Under the pieces are notes generated by a model that did not search any database, was not told the DNA's origin, and was given only the letters and a program-made list of their open reading frames with translations. Of a DNA stretch of 64,000 bases, positions 49,312-57,552 are shown in pieces. Source of the stretch: an uncultured Flavobacteriia bacterium (GTDB lineage Bacteria; Bacteroidota; Bacteroidia; Flavobacteriales_D; Crocinitomicaceae); the NCBI GenBank assembly GCA_903873915.1, contig CAIQQH010000068.1:1-64000 (forward strand), written 5' to 3'. The translations under genes and the position numbers were made by a program. Within the stretch, counting starts at the first letter, position 1. Each line of letters begins with the position of its first letter.

Positions 49312-49641
49312 TTAATAATCCTTCCCCTTTTCTTTCAATAAAGCCATCGCCTCAGGCCATGTTGGCAGCTGCTCTGCTTCAAATCCATAGGTTCTGCCCG
49401 TAGCAATTTTGTGGAACGCCTTCATGGCTTTCAGGTGAGCACCACTGCGCATGAATTCCAACATGACTTCTCTACTTTCCCAGGAAGTGATTGTACATTG
49501 ACTGCCATTCATGCGTTTCGCAGTAACACTCAAACTTCCTTTGGCGATTTGCGCCTGTCGAAAGCTTGGAATGGCCAAGACCCAAAATCTGAAGTAACTA
49601 ACAATGCCCTTGGGCTTTAATTGCGTCAGTGAAATGTACAC
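49312..49641 (-). CDS. Small dimeric alpha/beta-barrel-like protein (DUF3291/monooxygenase-like)
   Basis: YFRFWVLAIPSFRQAQIAKGSLSVTAKRMNGSQCTITSWESREVMLEFMRSGAHLKAMKAFHKIA. Confidence 0.65.
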   Translation of the reverse strand: MYISLTQLKPKGIVSYFRFWVLAIPSFRQAQIAKGSLSVTAKRMNGSQCTITSWESREVMLEFMRSGAHLKAMKAFHKIATGRTYGFEAEQLPTWPEAMALLKEKGKDY

Positions 49642-49644
49642 GCC

Positions 49645-50583
49645 TTATTTCTTTTTCTCTTTAATCTCTGCGCTCAGCATGGACTGAATTTGACGCATGG
49701 TAGTGTCCATTCCTGCAGGACTACCGTCCAAAAAGATAGTATTTCCCTTGCCATATTCTGCAAAGTTTTTAATGGCCTCAGTCCACATGGAGAACAAAAT
49801 CACATTGGTGTCAAGGTTGGCTTGCTTCATTTCTTCGGCCGCTTCACTCATTCCTTTTGCTACTTCTTGACGGAACAAGGCAACACCTTGACCGCGCAAC
49901 ATGGCCGCTTCTTTTTCCGCTAGGGCTGCAATTTTAATCGCATTCCCATCTGCTTCAGCCGCTTTCGTTTTTGTAATCAACAAGGCCTGACCTTCATTTT
50001 CTGCCGCTGCTTTTAAGTTGTTCGACGCAACAACTTTACTCATGCTTTCGATAATTGCCGCATCAAAGGTGATGTCATTGATTTGAAGGTCCAACAAGTG
50101 AAATCCCCAAGATTCTAAGGTGTGGTCAATTTGTTCTTTTACATTGTCTACCAATTCGTGACGAAGTCCCAAAATCTCAGATTGCTTCTGACTGGCTACG
50201 TACGAACGAATAGACCCTTCAATGGTGCGAATTAAAGCTTGCATGAAATCTTTATTGCTGATGAATTTGAAAGCAACTTTCTTAATCGTTTCTTCCTGCT
50301 CATCCATTACGCTGTACAACAACATGCTTTTAAAATAGACATTGGCTTGATCGATTGTTACCGCTTGAAACTCCATTTCGATGCTTTGGTTCTGGATAGA
50401 AATGCGTTTGAATACCTTTTCAATAAATGGAACTTTTAAACGCAGCCCGGGATGTAAAATACGACGGTACTTTCCAAACATTGTGATCACAGCGATTGAT
50501 CCTTGCGAAACAGTTAATAATCCACTGAGAATTACAATCACGACTAGTCCGAGTGCAATAAGGGGAAATTCCATATTTTCCAT
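49645..50583 (-). CDS. SPFH/band 7 (stomatin-like) membrane protein
   Basis: N-term TM; GSIAVITMFGKYRRILHPGLRLKVPFIEKV; central SPFH and coiled-coil region. Confidence 0.9.
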   Translation of the reverse strand: MENMEFPLIALGLVVIVILSGLLTVSQGSIAVITMFGKYRRILHPGLRLKVPFIEKVFKRISIQNQSIEMEFQAVTIDQANVYFKSMLLYSVMDEQEETIKKVAFKFISNKDFMQALIRTIEGSIRSYVASQKQSEILGLRHELVDNVKEQIDHTLESWGFHLLDLQINDITFDAAIIESMSKVVASNNLKAAAENEGQALLITKTKAAEADGNAIKIAALAEKEAAMLRGQGVALFRQEVAKGMSEAAEEMKQANLDTNVILFSMWTEAIKNFAEYGKGNTIFLDGSPAGMDTTMRQIQSMLSAEIKEKKK

Positions 50584-50711
50584 GTTTTATTTATTTTTTA
50601 GTACGTGTAAATGTAAGCAAAAAGAGGAGATTGTTTCAGTGAAAATGAACAAGGAATAAAACTTAATTTTGCGCATGAAGAATGATAACACATTGCAATG
50701 AATTTGTCAAA

Positions 50712-51103
50712 ATGAATTTGGAAATCCCCAAGTACAACTCGCGTCAAACAGCTGAACACCAAGTAGTCTGTTCTGCTCTGGAGCTTGAAATAAACAAAGA
50801 ACTTACAGAAGCAGAAAGCAAAATTTGGCACGCGCACCCCGTTTGGTTTCTCAATGGGAACCCTATTGTTGGGTACAGCAAGCAAAAGCCAGGTATCCGT
50901 TTAATGTTTTGGAGCGGGGCAGATTTCGATGAAGAGGGATTGATTGTGCGTGCTGGAAAGTTTAAGGACGCCTCTTTTTTTATAACGATGTGGCTCAAAT
51001 CGATGTAGCGGACTTAAATCGTTGGCTGAAAAAATCCCGTGACATTCAGTGGGATTATAAGAACATCGTGAAGAACAAAGGAAAGTTAGAACGTTTGAAA
51101 TAA
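50712..51103 (+). pseudogene. DUF1801-family protein, frame interrupted at a 7-T run
   Basis: Frame 1 reads MNLEIPKYNSRQ...AGKFKDASFF then a premature stop at 51008; adding one T at 50975-50981 restores FYNDVAQIDVADLNRWLKKSRDIQWDYKNIVKNKGKLERLK*. Confidence 0.85.
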
Positions 51104-51104
51104 A

Positions 51105-51476
51105 ATGAACACAACACCTGAACACAATAAACGCATGGCAAAAATGTCCTTTGCTACCGTTTTTCCACTTTATGTGGCTAAAGTTGAACGGAAAGGCCGA
51201 ACGAAGGCCGAATTGCTTCAAGTGATTGAATGGTTGACGGGATTTAACGCGCAAAAGGTAGATCAGCTCGTTCAGGAAAGCGCAACCTTTGATGCCTTTT
51301 TTCAGCAGGCCAACATTCACCCCAACGCACACTTAGTGACGGGCATAATCTGTGGCTACCGCGTCGAAGAATTGTTAAATCCACTCACCAAGAAAGTGCG
51401 GATCTTGGATAAGTTGGTGGATGAGTTGGCGAAGGGAAAGAAGATGGAAGTCATCTTGCGGAGCAATAAGAACTGA
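51105..51476 (+). CDS. DUF2200-family protein
   Basis: RMAKMSFATVFPLYVAKVERKGRTKAELLQVIEWLTGF...FDAFFQQANIHPNAHLVTGIICGYRVEEL. Confidence 0.88.
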   Translation: MNTTPEHNKRMAKMSFATVFPLYVAKVERKGRTKAELLQVIEWLTGFNAQKVDQLVQESATFDAFFQQANIHPNAHLVTGIICGYRVEELLNPLTKKVRILDKLVDELAKGKKMEVILRSNKN

Positions 51477-51605
51477 TCTGCTAAGATAAACACCTGTAAA
51501 ACAGCGGGTTTTATAAAAAGCTAGCGAACATTTCAATGTGTTACCCGAAGAATTAGGCAACCGATAAACATTTTGATAGTCTTGTGGATATAAAAACCTA
51601 CGACT

Positions 51606-53075
51606 ATGAAAAAAATCCTGACAATTTTATTTCTTTCTGCAACAGTGGTTTATGGTCAAAATACAACGACTGTTACCAAAGCGGAGTACCAACAGCTGAA
51701 GCAATCGGGAATGCTAGCTCCCAATGTTCAATACCAAATTTCAGATGCCGTAGTTCCCACGAACATCAAGTACCTCGGTGGTAATGAAAAAAATGGGGTG
51801 TGTGATTGCATGGTTCCTTTGGATTCCACATTTACTTTAGCGATGTTGCCGAACGATGACGGTTCTTCAGCAATCATCAACCTGCCGTTTACCTTTGATT
51901 TTTATGGGACACCAATGGATTCCCTCTACATCAACAACAACGGGAACATCTCCTTTGATTTTCCCTACATGTCCTTTATTCCGAATGCTTTCCCTGATTC
52001 ATCTACACTCATGATTGCGCCATTTTGGGCAGACGTGGACACGCGAGGAACATTAGACAGCACGGGAAATGTATCTGGAAATGGGGGAAATGTTTGGTAT
52101 AAACTTACCCCAACAGCATTGATCGTACGTTGGGATCAAGTGGGGTATTTTAACTACCATACGGACTTGGTATCTACCTTTCAATTGATCATTTCGAACG
52201 GCTCAGATTCCCTGGTGTCTGCCGGAGGAAACGTGTCCTTTTGTTACAATGACATGCAATGGACAACGGGCGATGCTTCAGGTGGATGGGGCGGATTCGG
52301 AGGTTCACCAGCAACAGTAGGTTTGAATACAGGAAACGGTGTAAATTACTTTCAGGTAGGACAATTTATTCAGTCAGGTGTAGCTTTTGACGGACCAACG
52401 GGTCTTGCAGATGGGGTAGATTTCTTGGATGGACAAGAGATCTATTTCAATGTGTCAGGAGCCAATACTACAAATACGCCTCCACTACTAGTCAGCAGTT
52501 CAATCTGTGATACCATCGACGTGTATACAGGAGACACCCTAGTCAAGGCGCTAAATTCGATTGATTTCAATTTTGGTGTCATGACGCCAGAAGTCGATCA
52601 GACGATAGAAATCACGGCAACTTCAGACATTCCTCTGGGAGCATTCACCTACACACTCAATCCGATTAGCACACAATATTACGATGTTGCTGCAACCTTC
52701 AATGCGACAGGAATTGCGCCTGGATTTTATCACCTTGAGTTAACTGTAACGGACAATGGAACTCCAGTTGGGGTAACGACAAAGCAATTTGTGTTCGAGG
52801 TCATCTATGATGCTTCGGCACAGATTGATGAAACGACTTCATCAGCGTTCAAGGTATATCCCAATCCTACTGAAGGAATGTTAACCATTTCAGTCAATGA
52901 CAATCTTGACTCTCCTCAGGTGGTGGTCAACGATCTTTCTGGCAAGGTGTTGTTGACGCAAACGATTGCGCACCAAGAGCAAATTGATTTGTCTTCGTTG
53001 TCGAATGGTATTTACATGGTCAGCATCCTTGTGGCAAATGAAGTGATTGGCGTTCAGCGCATCATCAAAGAATAA
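51606..53075 (+). CDS. Secreted protein with nidogen-like domain and T9SS type A sorting domain
   Basis: INNNGNISFDFPYMSF...LMIAPFWADVDTRG...ALIVRWDQVGYF; CTD FKVYPNPTEGMLTIS. Confidence 0.87.
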   Translation: MKKILTILFLSATVVYGQNTTTVTKAEYQQLKQSGMLAPNVQYQISDAVVPTNIKYLGGNEKNGVCDCMVPLDSTFTLAMLPNDDGSSAIINLPFTFDFYGTPMDSLYINNNGNISFDFPYMSFIPNAFPDSSTLMIAPFWADVDTRGTLDSTGNVSGNGGNVWYKLTPTALIVRWDQVGYFNYHTDLVSTFQLIISNGSDSLVSAGGNVSFCYNDMQWTTGDASGGWGGFGGSPATVGLNTGNGVNYFQVGQFIQSGVAFDGPTGLADGVDFLDGQEIYFNVSGANTTNTPPLLVSSSICDTIDVYTGDTLVKALNSIDFNFGVMTPEVDQTIEITATSDIPLGAFTYTLNPISTQYYDVAATFNATGIAPGFYHLELTVTDNGTPVGVTTKQFVFEVIYDASAQIDETTSSAFKVYPNPTEGMLTISVNDNLDSPQVVVNDLSGKVLLTQTIAHQEQIDLSSLSNGIYMVSILVANEVIGVQRIIKE

Positions 53076-53099
53076 ACAAACTCATTCAATACTGCAACG

Positions 53100-53134
53100 G
53101 AAAGTCTGACGGAAACGTTGGACTTTCTTTTTTT
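53100..53134 (+). terminator. Rho-independent terminator
   Basis: GAAAGTCtgACGgaaaCGTtgGACTTTC followed by T-run. Confidence 0.85.
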
Positions 53135-53194
53135 AACTCTTGGCGGGAAATCTCTCGAGAGGAATTAGCGATTCGAACATGTTATTCTAAGCCC

Positions 53195-53599
53195 TTAACG
53201 AACAACTTCTTCCAAAACACCCAAATTCAGGTCTTCACATTTTTTAAAGGAAATGCAATAGCCACTCACCTTGGCTTTCCCTAGTTTTTCACCGAAGGTC
53301 TGCGCGAGATTCAGTTTATTCCGAATTCCCATGACATACACCGAGATCCCACTTTTCGTGGCACTGATGCCGATTTGAAATAGCTCTTTGTTGGTTTTAT
53401 TGGCGAAGGTATGCGGATACGACCCATAGCCAATCGTTGGGTTGGTCACCACTTTATTGTCGCCATTGAGTCCATTGTCGAACCACAATTTCCCATTTGG
53501 AATCCATTGCAGCATGAGGGCATGTAGCGCACGCAGATCTGCAGCCGTTTCTTCAGAAAGACTTTCGATGTAGGTGTTTATTTGGGTGTTTGTTTCCAT
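53195..53599 (-). CDS. DUF1801-family protein
   Basis: ALHALMLQWIPNGKLWFDNGLNGDNKVVTNPTIGYGSY; start reset to 53599. Confidence 0.75.
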   Translation of the reverse strand: METNTQINTYIESLSEETAADLRALHALMLQWIPNGKLWFDNGLNGDNKVVTNPTIGYGSYPHTFANKTNKELFQIGISATKSGISVYVMGIRNKLNLAQTFGEKLGKAKVSGYCISFKKCEDLNLGVLEEVVR

Positions 53600-53625
53600 G
53601 GTGAATGAAGGACGTTCCAACTCCT

Positions 53626-54045
53626 CTATTTTTTTCGAAGCAACAAAAACGACAATCCCCCCAATGCCCCGACACTCACTGCCGCTCCAGCAAGATCCAA
53701 ACATACTACGGTGAAATTGGAGTAAAACGTACTCGACGCGTACCAAAAGAAATCCGTCATACACGCCACCAAGACGCCGACAATCGCGCTGAAGGAAATT
53801 GCTTTCACCAAGGAGTTGACCGTCGTATGAAACAAGATAAAATTAATGAGGAACGAGTAGGCGAGGCAGGATAAATACAAAAACAGAAAACTAAAGTCTG
53901 CTGTCTTTTTAAACCCTTCGAGTTGCGTGGTGTTTTCTTCGCTATAAGCCCCCAGCAGGACATCAAAAATAATCCAGCCAAGGATGAGGTAAAAGACGCT
54001 TCCCATTAGGCAGGAAAGGAGTAGGGTTGGGATTGATTTTGTCAT
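53626..54045 (-). CDS. Small integral membrane protein
   Basis: Four hydrophobic segments; MTKSIPTLLLSCLMGSVFYLILGWIIFDVLLG. Confidence 0.6.
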   Translation of the reverse strand: MTKSIPTLLLSCLMGSVFYLILGWIIFDVLLGAYSEENTTQLEGFKKTADFSFLFLYLSCLAYSFLINFILFHTTVNSLVKAISFSAIVGVLVACMTDFFWYASSTFYSNFTVVCLDLAGAAVSVGALGGLSFLLLRKK

Positions 54046-54136
54046 TGCATGTAACACAACAAATATAAATAGAGTAAATCAATTTGCGTCATCTTGTTTG
54101 TGTTTCACCGCTCCATCATCTCATTTGAACAATCAC

Positions 54137-54197
54137 ATGTTGGATAAAGCCATCATAAAGTGATTTTTTTGTCTTTAATGAGGCATTAATCCAACAT
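54137..54197. promoter_or_regulatory. Inverted repeat pair upstream of hipB, candidate HipB operator
   Basis: ATGTTGGATAAA (54137-54148) and TTAATCCAACAT (54186-54197), 11/12 complementary, arm centres about 49 bp apart. Confidence 0.5.
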
Positions 54198-54200
54198 TTT

Positions 54201-54232
54201 TTGTTTTCAACTTGAAAAATAACTTACTTTTG
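54201..54232 (+). promoter_or_regulatory. Bacteroidota-type promoter TTG-N21-TACTTTTG for hipBA
   Basis: TTG 54201-54203 and TACTTTTG 54225-54232. Confidence 0.5.
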
Positions 54233-54289
54233 TTGTATAGAACCATCGTAGTGCTCAAAAAAAATAACTTAAGGAAGGATAAAACCATC

Positions 54290-54622
54290 ATGAACATGTA
54301 CAAAATGAGTGATGACGCGATCGTTCACCAGATTGGGGCGTTCGTGAGACATCATCGCTTACAGCAAAACATTAAGCAGAATGATCTTGCAGAAAAAGCT
54401 GGAATCAATCGAACCACCTTATCAGATTTGGAATTGGGCAGAAGGTGTCAACTCATGACCTTGATTCAGGTCCTTAGAATTCTCAATAAACTGCATGTCT
54501 TCGAAGCCTTCGAGGTAAATCAGCAAATAAGTCCAATGAAGCTGGCAGAACTGGAAATGAAGAAACGACAAAAGGCATCGGGACAAAGCAATGCCCCGAA
54601 ACATAAAAAATCAGATTGGTAA
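54290..54622 (+). CDS. hipB: XRE-family helix-turn-helix regulator, HipB-like antitoxin
   Basis: VRHHRLQQNIKQNDLAEKAGINRTTLSDLELGRRCQLMTLIQVLRIL; start reset to 54290 because the upstream TTG lies in promoter sequence. Confidence 0.88.
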   Translation: MNMYKMSDDAIVHQIGAFVRHHRLQQNIKQNDLAEKAGINRTTLSDLELGRRCQLMTLIQVLRILNKLHVFEAFEVNQQISPMKLAELEMKKRQKASGQSNAPKHKKSDW

Positions 54623-55911
54623 TGATCAACAATGCCTTTATAAACATCTGGGACAAACGAGTTGGAGCAATTGCTTGGAATGCTGAAACAGGATTCGCAA
54701 CTTTTCAGTACGACAAAGACTTTCTGAAATTAGGCATCGATTTGTCGCCCATCCTCATGCCAATAAGCCAAGGAGAGAAGTTGTTTGAATTTCAAGAAAA
54801 CAGAGGCAATGCAACATTTAAGGGATTGCCGGGCTTATTGGCAGATATTTTACCAGATAAATATGGAAATGCATTAATCAATACGTGGTTAGTGAGACAA
54901 GGAAGGCCGACAAACAGTTTAAACCCAGTTGAGACACTATGTTTTATTGGGGGACGCGGAATGGGCGCATTAGAGTTTGAGCCCGTTCAACCGAAGACGA
55001 ATAATCTTTCGACCAAACTAGAGATGGGCAGTTTGGTTGACATCGCTCAAGAAATTCTGTCTGGAAGAAAGGATTTTACGACAAATCTAATTGAACCGGA
55101 AGAAAAGGCACTTTTTGACATGCTAAAAATTGGGTCTTCTGCGGGTGGAGCAAGAGCAAAAGCCTTGATTGTATACAACGAAAAAACAGGAGAGGTAAGA
55201 AGCGGACAAGCAGGTGCACCAAAAGGATTTGAACATTGGCTCATCAAATTCGATGGGGTGTCCGACGCTCAATTTGGTGCAACCATTGGATATGGACGAG
55301 TAGAAATGGCATACCATCAAATGGCTATTGATGCTGGAATACACATGATGGAATGTCGATTATTGGAAGAAAATGGAAGGGCACACTTCATGACAAAACG
55401 TTTTGATCGAGTTCCGGGAAAACAGAAAATTCATGTTCAAACGTTCTGCGCAATGAGGCACTTTGATTTCAATGAAGTCAATGTGTATAGCTACGAAGAG
55501 CTTTTCGAAACAATGCGTATGCTTGGATTAAGTTATCCAGAAGCTCAAGAACTCTTCCGAAGAATGGTTTTCAATGTGATGTCACGAAACTGTGATGACC
55601 ACACGAAGAACTTTGCGTTTGTGATGCACGAGTCGGGTAATTGGCAGTTGTCACCTGCGTACGATGTTTGTCATGCATATAGGCCAGGGAGTGAATGGGT
55701 TAGTCAACATGCACTGAGCATAAATGGGAAAAGAAAAAACAATACACGGGAGGACCTATTGACTGTCGGTAAGCGGATGAACATTAAAAATACGGAAGAA
55801 ATTATAGACAAGGTATCATCCGTAGTTTCAAAATGGAGCGACTATGCAAGTGCTGTAAATGTGGATGATCAACTCCGAGATGCAATAGGGGCAACTCATC
55901 TATTTTTGTAA
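54622..55911 (+). CDS. hipA: HipA-family Ser/Thr kinase toxin (single-chain)
   Basis: WDKRVGAIAW N-term domain; GSSAGGARAKAL; kinase motifs MSRNCDDHTKNFAFV and LSPAYDVC; TAATG overlap with hipB. Confidence 0.95.
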   Translation: MINNAFINIWDKRVGAIAWNAETGFATFQYDKDFLKLGIDLSPILMPISQGEKLFEFQENRGNATFKGLPGLLADILPDKYGNALINTWLVRQGRPTNSLNPVETLCFIGGRGMGALEFEPVQPKTNNLSTKLEMGSLVDIAQEILSGRKDFTTNLIEPEEKALFDMLKIGSSAGGARAKALIVYNEKTGEVRSGQAGAPKGFEHWLIKFDGVSDAQFGATIGYGRVEMAYHQMAIDAGIHMMECRLLEENGRAHFMTKRFDRVPGKQKIHVQTFCAMRHFDFNEVNVYSYEELFETMRMLGLSYPEAQELFRRMVFNVMSRNCDDHTKNFAFVMHESGNWQLSPAYDVCHAYRPGSEWVSQHALSINGKRKNNTREDLLTVGKRMNIKNTEEIIDKVSSVVSKWSDYASAVNVDDQLRDAIGATHLFL

Positions 55912-56013
55912 TCCATTGTACGTGGCGTTATTTCCCTAGAATGTGATTTGAATGAACATTTCGCCTAGACCTGGGATTCACCCCATGATTTAGTGATATC
56001 TTTCTGGTATAGC

Positions 56014-56172
56014 TTACCAAACGGCTGCCAAAACCCAATCTTTCGCCCTGGCTGTGTATTTTTCCTTTGAATTGGGATTGTGCTGAATAACCCTTACCCA
56101 CGGGTCTTTAGAATACCCGACGTAGTGTTTATCCACTGTTTTAGAGTAAATAATGTAGATATAGTGGCTCAT
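56014..56172 (-). pseudogene. Truncated GIY-YIG endonuclease-like gene
   Basis: Translates MSHYIYIIYSKTVDKHYVGYSKDPWVRVIQHNPNSKEKYTARAKDWVLAAVW*, the N-terminal half of a GIY-YIG domain. Confidence 0.6.
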
Positions 56173-56180
56173 GAAAAATA

Positions 56181-56208
56181 AAAAAGGTCACCTTTCGATG
56201 ACCTTTTT
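56181..56208. terminator. Terminator hairpin next to tRNA tail fragment
   Basis: AAAAAGGTCA-cctttcga-TGACCTTTTT. Confidence 0.75.
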
Positions 56209-56209
56209 C

Positions 56210-56224
56210 TGCTCCTCCTCTTGG
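56210..56224 (-). repeat. tRNA-Asn 3'-end fragment (direct repeat of 56321-56335)
   Basis: TGCTCCTCCTCTTGG identical to the tRNA-Asn 3' end and flank. Confidence 0.6.
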
Positions 56225-56284
56225 CTTCCTTCGACTCCACTTCGTTTCGCTCAAGATAAACTTCTCGCCCAAAGTATCCGCAAT

Positions 56285-56320
56285 AAAAAAGCCTTCAGTC
56301 GGCTGACTGAAGGCTTTTTT
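56285..56320. terminator. Strong terminator downstream of tRNA-Asn
   Basis: Perfect 16-bp stem AAAAAAGCCTTCAGTC-GGCT-GACTGAAGGCTTTTTT. Confidence 0.9.
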
Positions 56321-56322
56321 TG

Positions 56323-56396
56323 CTCCTCCTCTTGGGCTCGAACCAAGGACCCTCTGATTAACAGTCAGATGCTCTAACCGACTGAGCTAAGGAGGA
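56323..56396 (-). tRNA. tRNA-Asn (anticodon GUU)
   Basis: Reverse complement TCCTCCTTAGCTCAGTCGGTTAGAGCATCTGACTGTTAATCAGAGGGTCCTTGGTTCGAGCCCAAGAGGAGGAG folds as a cloverleaf; CCA not encoded. Confidence 0.97.
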
Positions 56397-56426
56397 ATTT
56401 TCGGTTATTTTGCTAAAAAGCGAATG

Positions 56427-56455
56427 CAAATATACAGAAACAATTTATTCCGCAA
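56427..56455 (-). promoter_or_regulatory. Promoter TTG-N18-TATATTTG for tRNA-Asn
   Basis: Minus strand TTG (56455..56453) and TATATTTG (56434..56427). Confidence 0.55.
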
Positions 56456-56523
56456 AGCTCCGACCCAAAAAAAATATAGTTCATTGCCCGATTTAAAGGC
56501 GTTGACGAGGCGTTTGTCGTTCG

Positions 56524-57474
56524 TTACAAGCGGATCACATACGCATCCTTGAATCCGCTGGTTTTGACTTTTTCCAAGTCTTTGTTGGCGGCATCTTTGC
56601 TGGCATACGTGCCAACAGTATATTGGAATTTGTATTGGGTGTCGCCCTCTACCTTGCGGCGCGTAACGGGCATTCCTAACTTTTTAAAGCTCTCATGTCC
56701 TGTGTCTATTTCGCTTTTGGAGGACATGATACGAATGACATAGATGCCGGCTTCACTTCCTGCGGCAACGGTTGCCGTGTTAGTTGCCGTGTTGGCTGGT
56801 GCGGTCTTTATAAAACTGATGCTCGGATGCTCCTTTACAATGAAGGTCTTTAAGGCACGGTACATGGCTGAGGCAAGCACATCTTGACCTGCTGCAGTAT
56901 TGAGGTATTGCGCTTCGACATCGTTGGTGAGAAAGCCACATTCTACCAAAACACCTGTCATGTGCGTGTATTTCAATACTTGCAAGGAATGCTCGCGGTC
57001 TTCCGTGTCTTTAACGCCACGCGAATGCCTCCCCGCTTTTTTTGAGAATTCATTTTCAAACTCTTGTGCAAGTCCAACAGATTTTTTTGAACTCATCGTG
57101 TGCACATGTGATTCAGTGCCATGAACGGTTTTACGATCGTTGGCATTGCAGTGCACGGATATAAAATAATCAGCACCTACCGAATTGGCTTTCGCAACAC
57201 GGTCATCTAGACTAGGAAAACTATCGTCGGTGCGGGTGTAGATAATGGTGACATTTTTTAGGTTTTGTTCAATGTAGGTCCCGAATTTTTTGGCAATCAT
57301 CAGGTTTAATACCTTCTCGGGCTGGACGTTTTTTATCTCAGACATATGTCCTGGATCACTGCCACCATGACCAGGGTCGATGACGACAATAATCTTCTCC
57401 TTTTTGGGCAGAGGAGTAAAGGACCCAATCAATGGGACGAGCATGCAGAGTGCAAAAAGCTTCATCAGTCTCAC
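56524..57474 (-). CDS. N-acetylmuramoyl-L-alanine amidase (Amidase_3) with C-terminal SPOR domain
   Basis: VVIDPGHGGSDPGH, SVHCNAND, VLVECGFLTN; SPOR-like C-term YKFQYTVGTYASKDAANKDLEKVK. Confidence 0.94.
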   Translation of the reverse strand: MRLMKLFALCMLVPLIGSFTPLPKKEKIIVVIDPGHGGSDPGHMSEIKNVQPEKVLNLMIAKKFGTYIEQNLKNVTIIYTRTDDSFPSLDDRVAKANSVGADYFISVHCNANDRKTVHGTESHVHTMSSKKSVGLAQEFENEFSKKAGRHSRGVKDTEDREHSLQVLKYTHMTGVLVECGFLTNDVEAQYLNTAAGQDVLASAMYRALKTFIVKEHPSISFIKTAPANTATNTATVAAGSEAGIYVIRIMSSKSEIDTGHESFKKLGMPVTRRKVEGDTQYKFQYTVGTYASKDAANKDLEKVKTSGFKDAYVIRL

Positions 57475-57552
57475 AGCACAAATTTAAAGACGGGACTTTT
57501 TTTATTTACTTTGTAAGGAAAAGCTTACGAAAAGTGAAATGTTAATAGCGGT

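Noticed and set aside
56171-56377. 68-aa plus-strand ORF MKNKKGHLSMTFFCSSSW...
   Set aside because: Runs through two terminators and part of tRNA-Asn; not a plausible protein.
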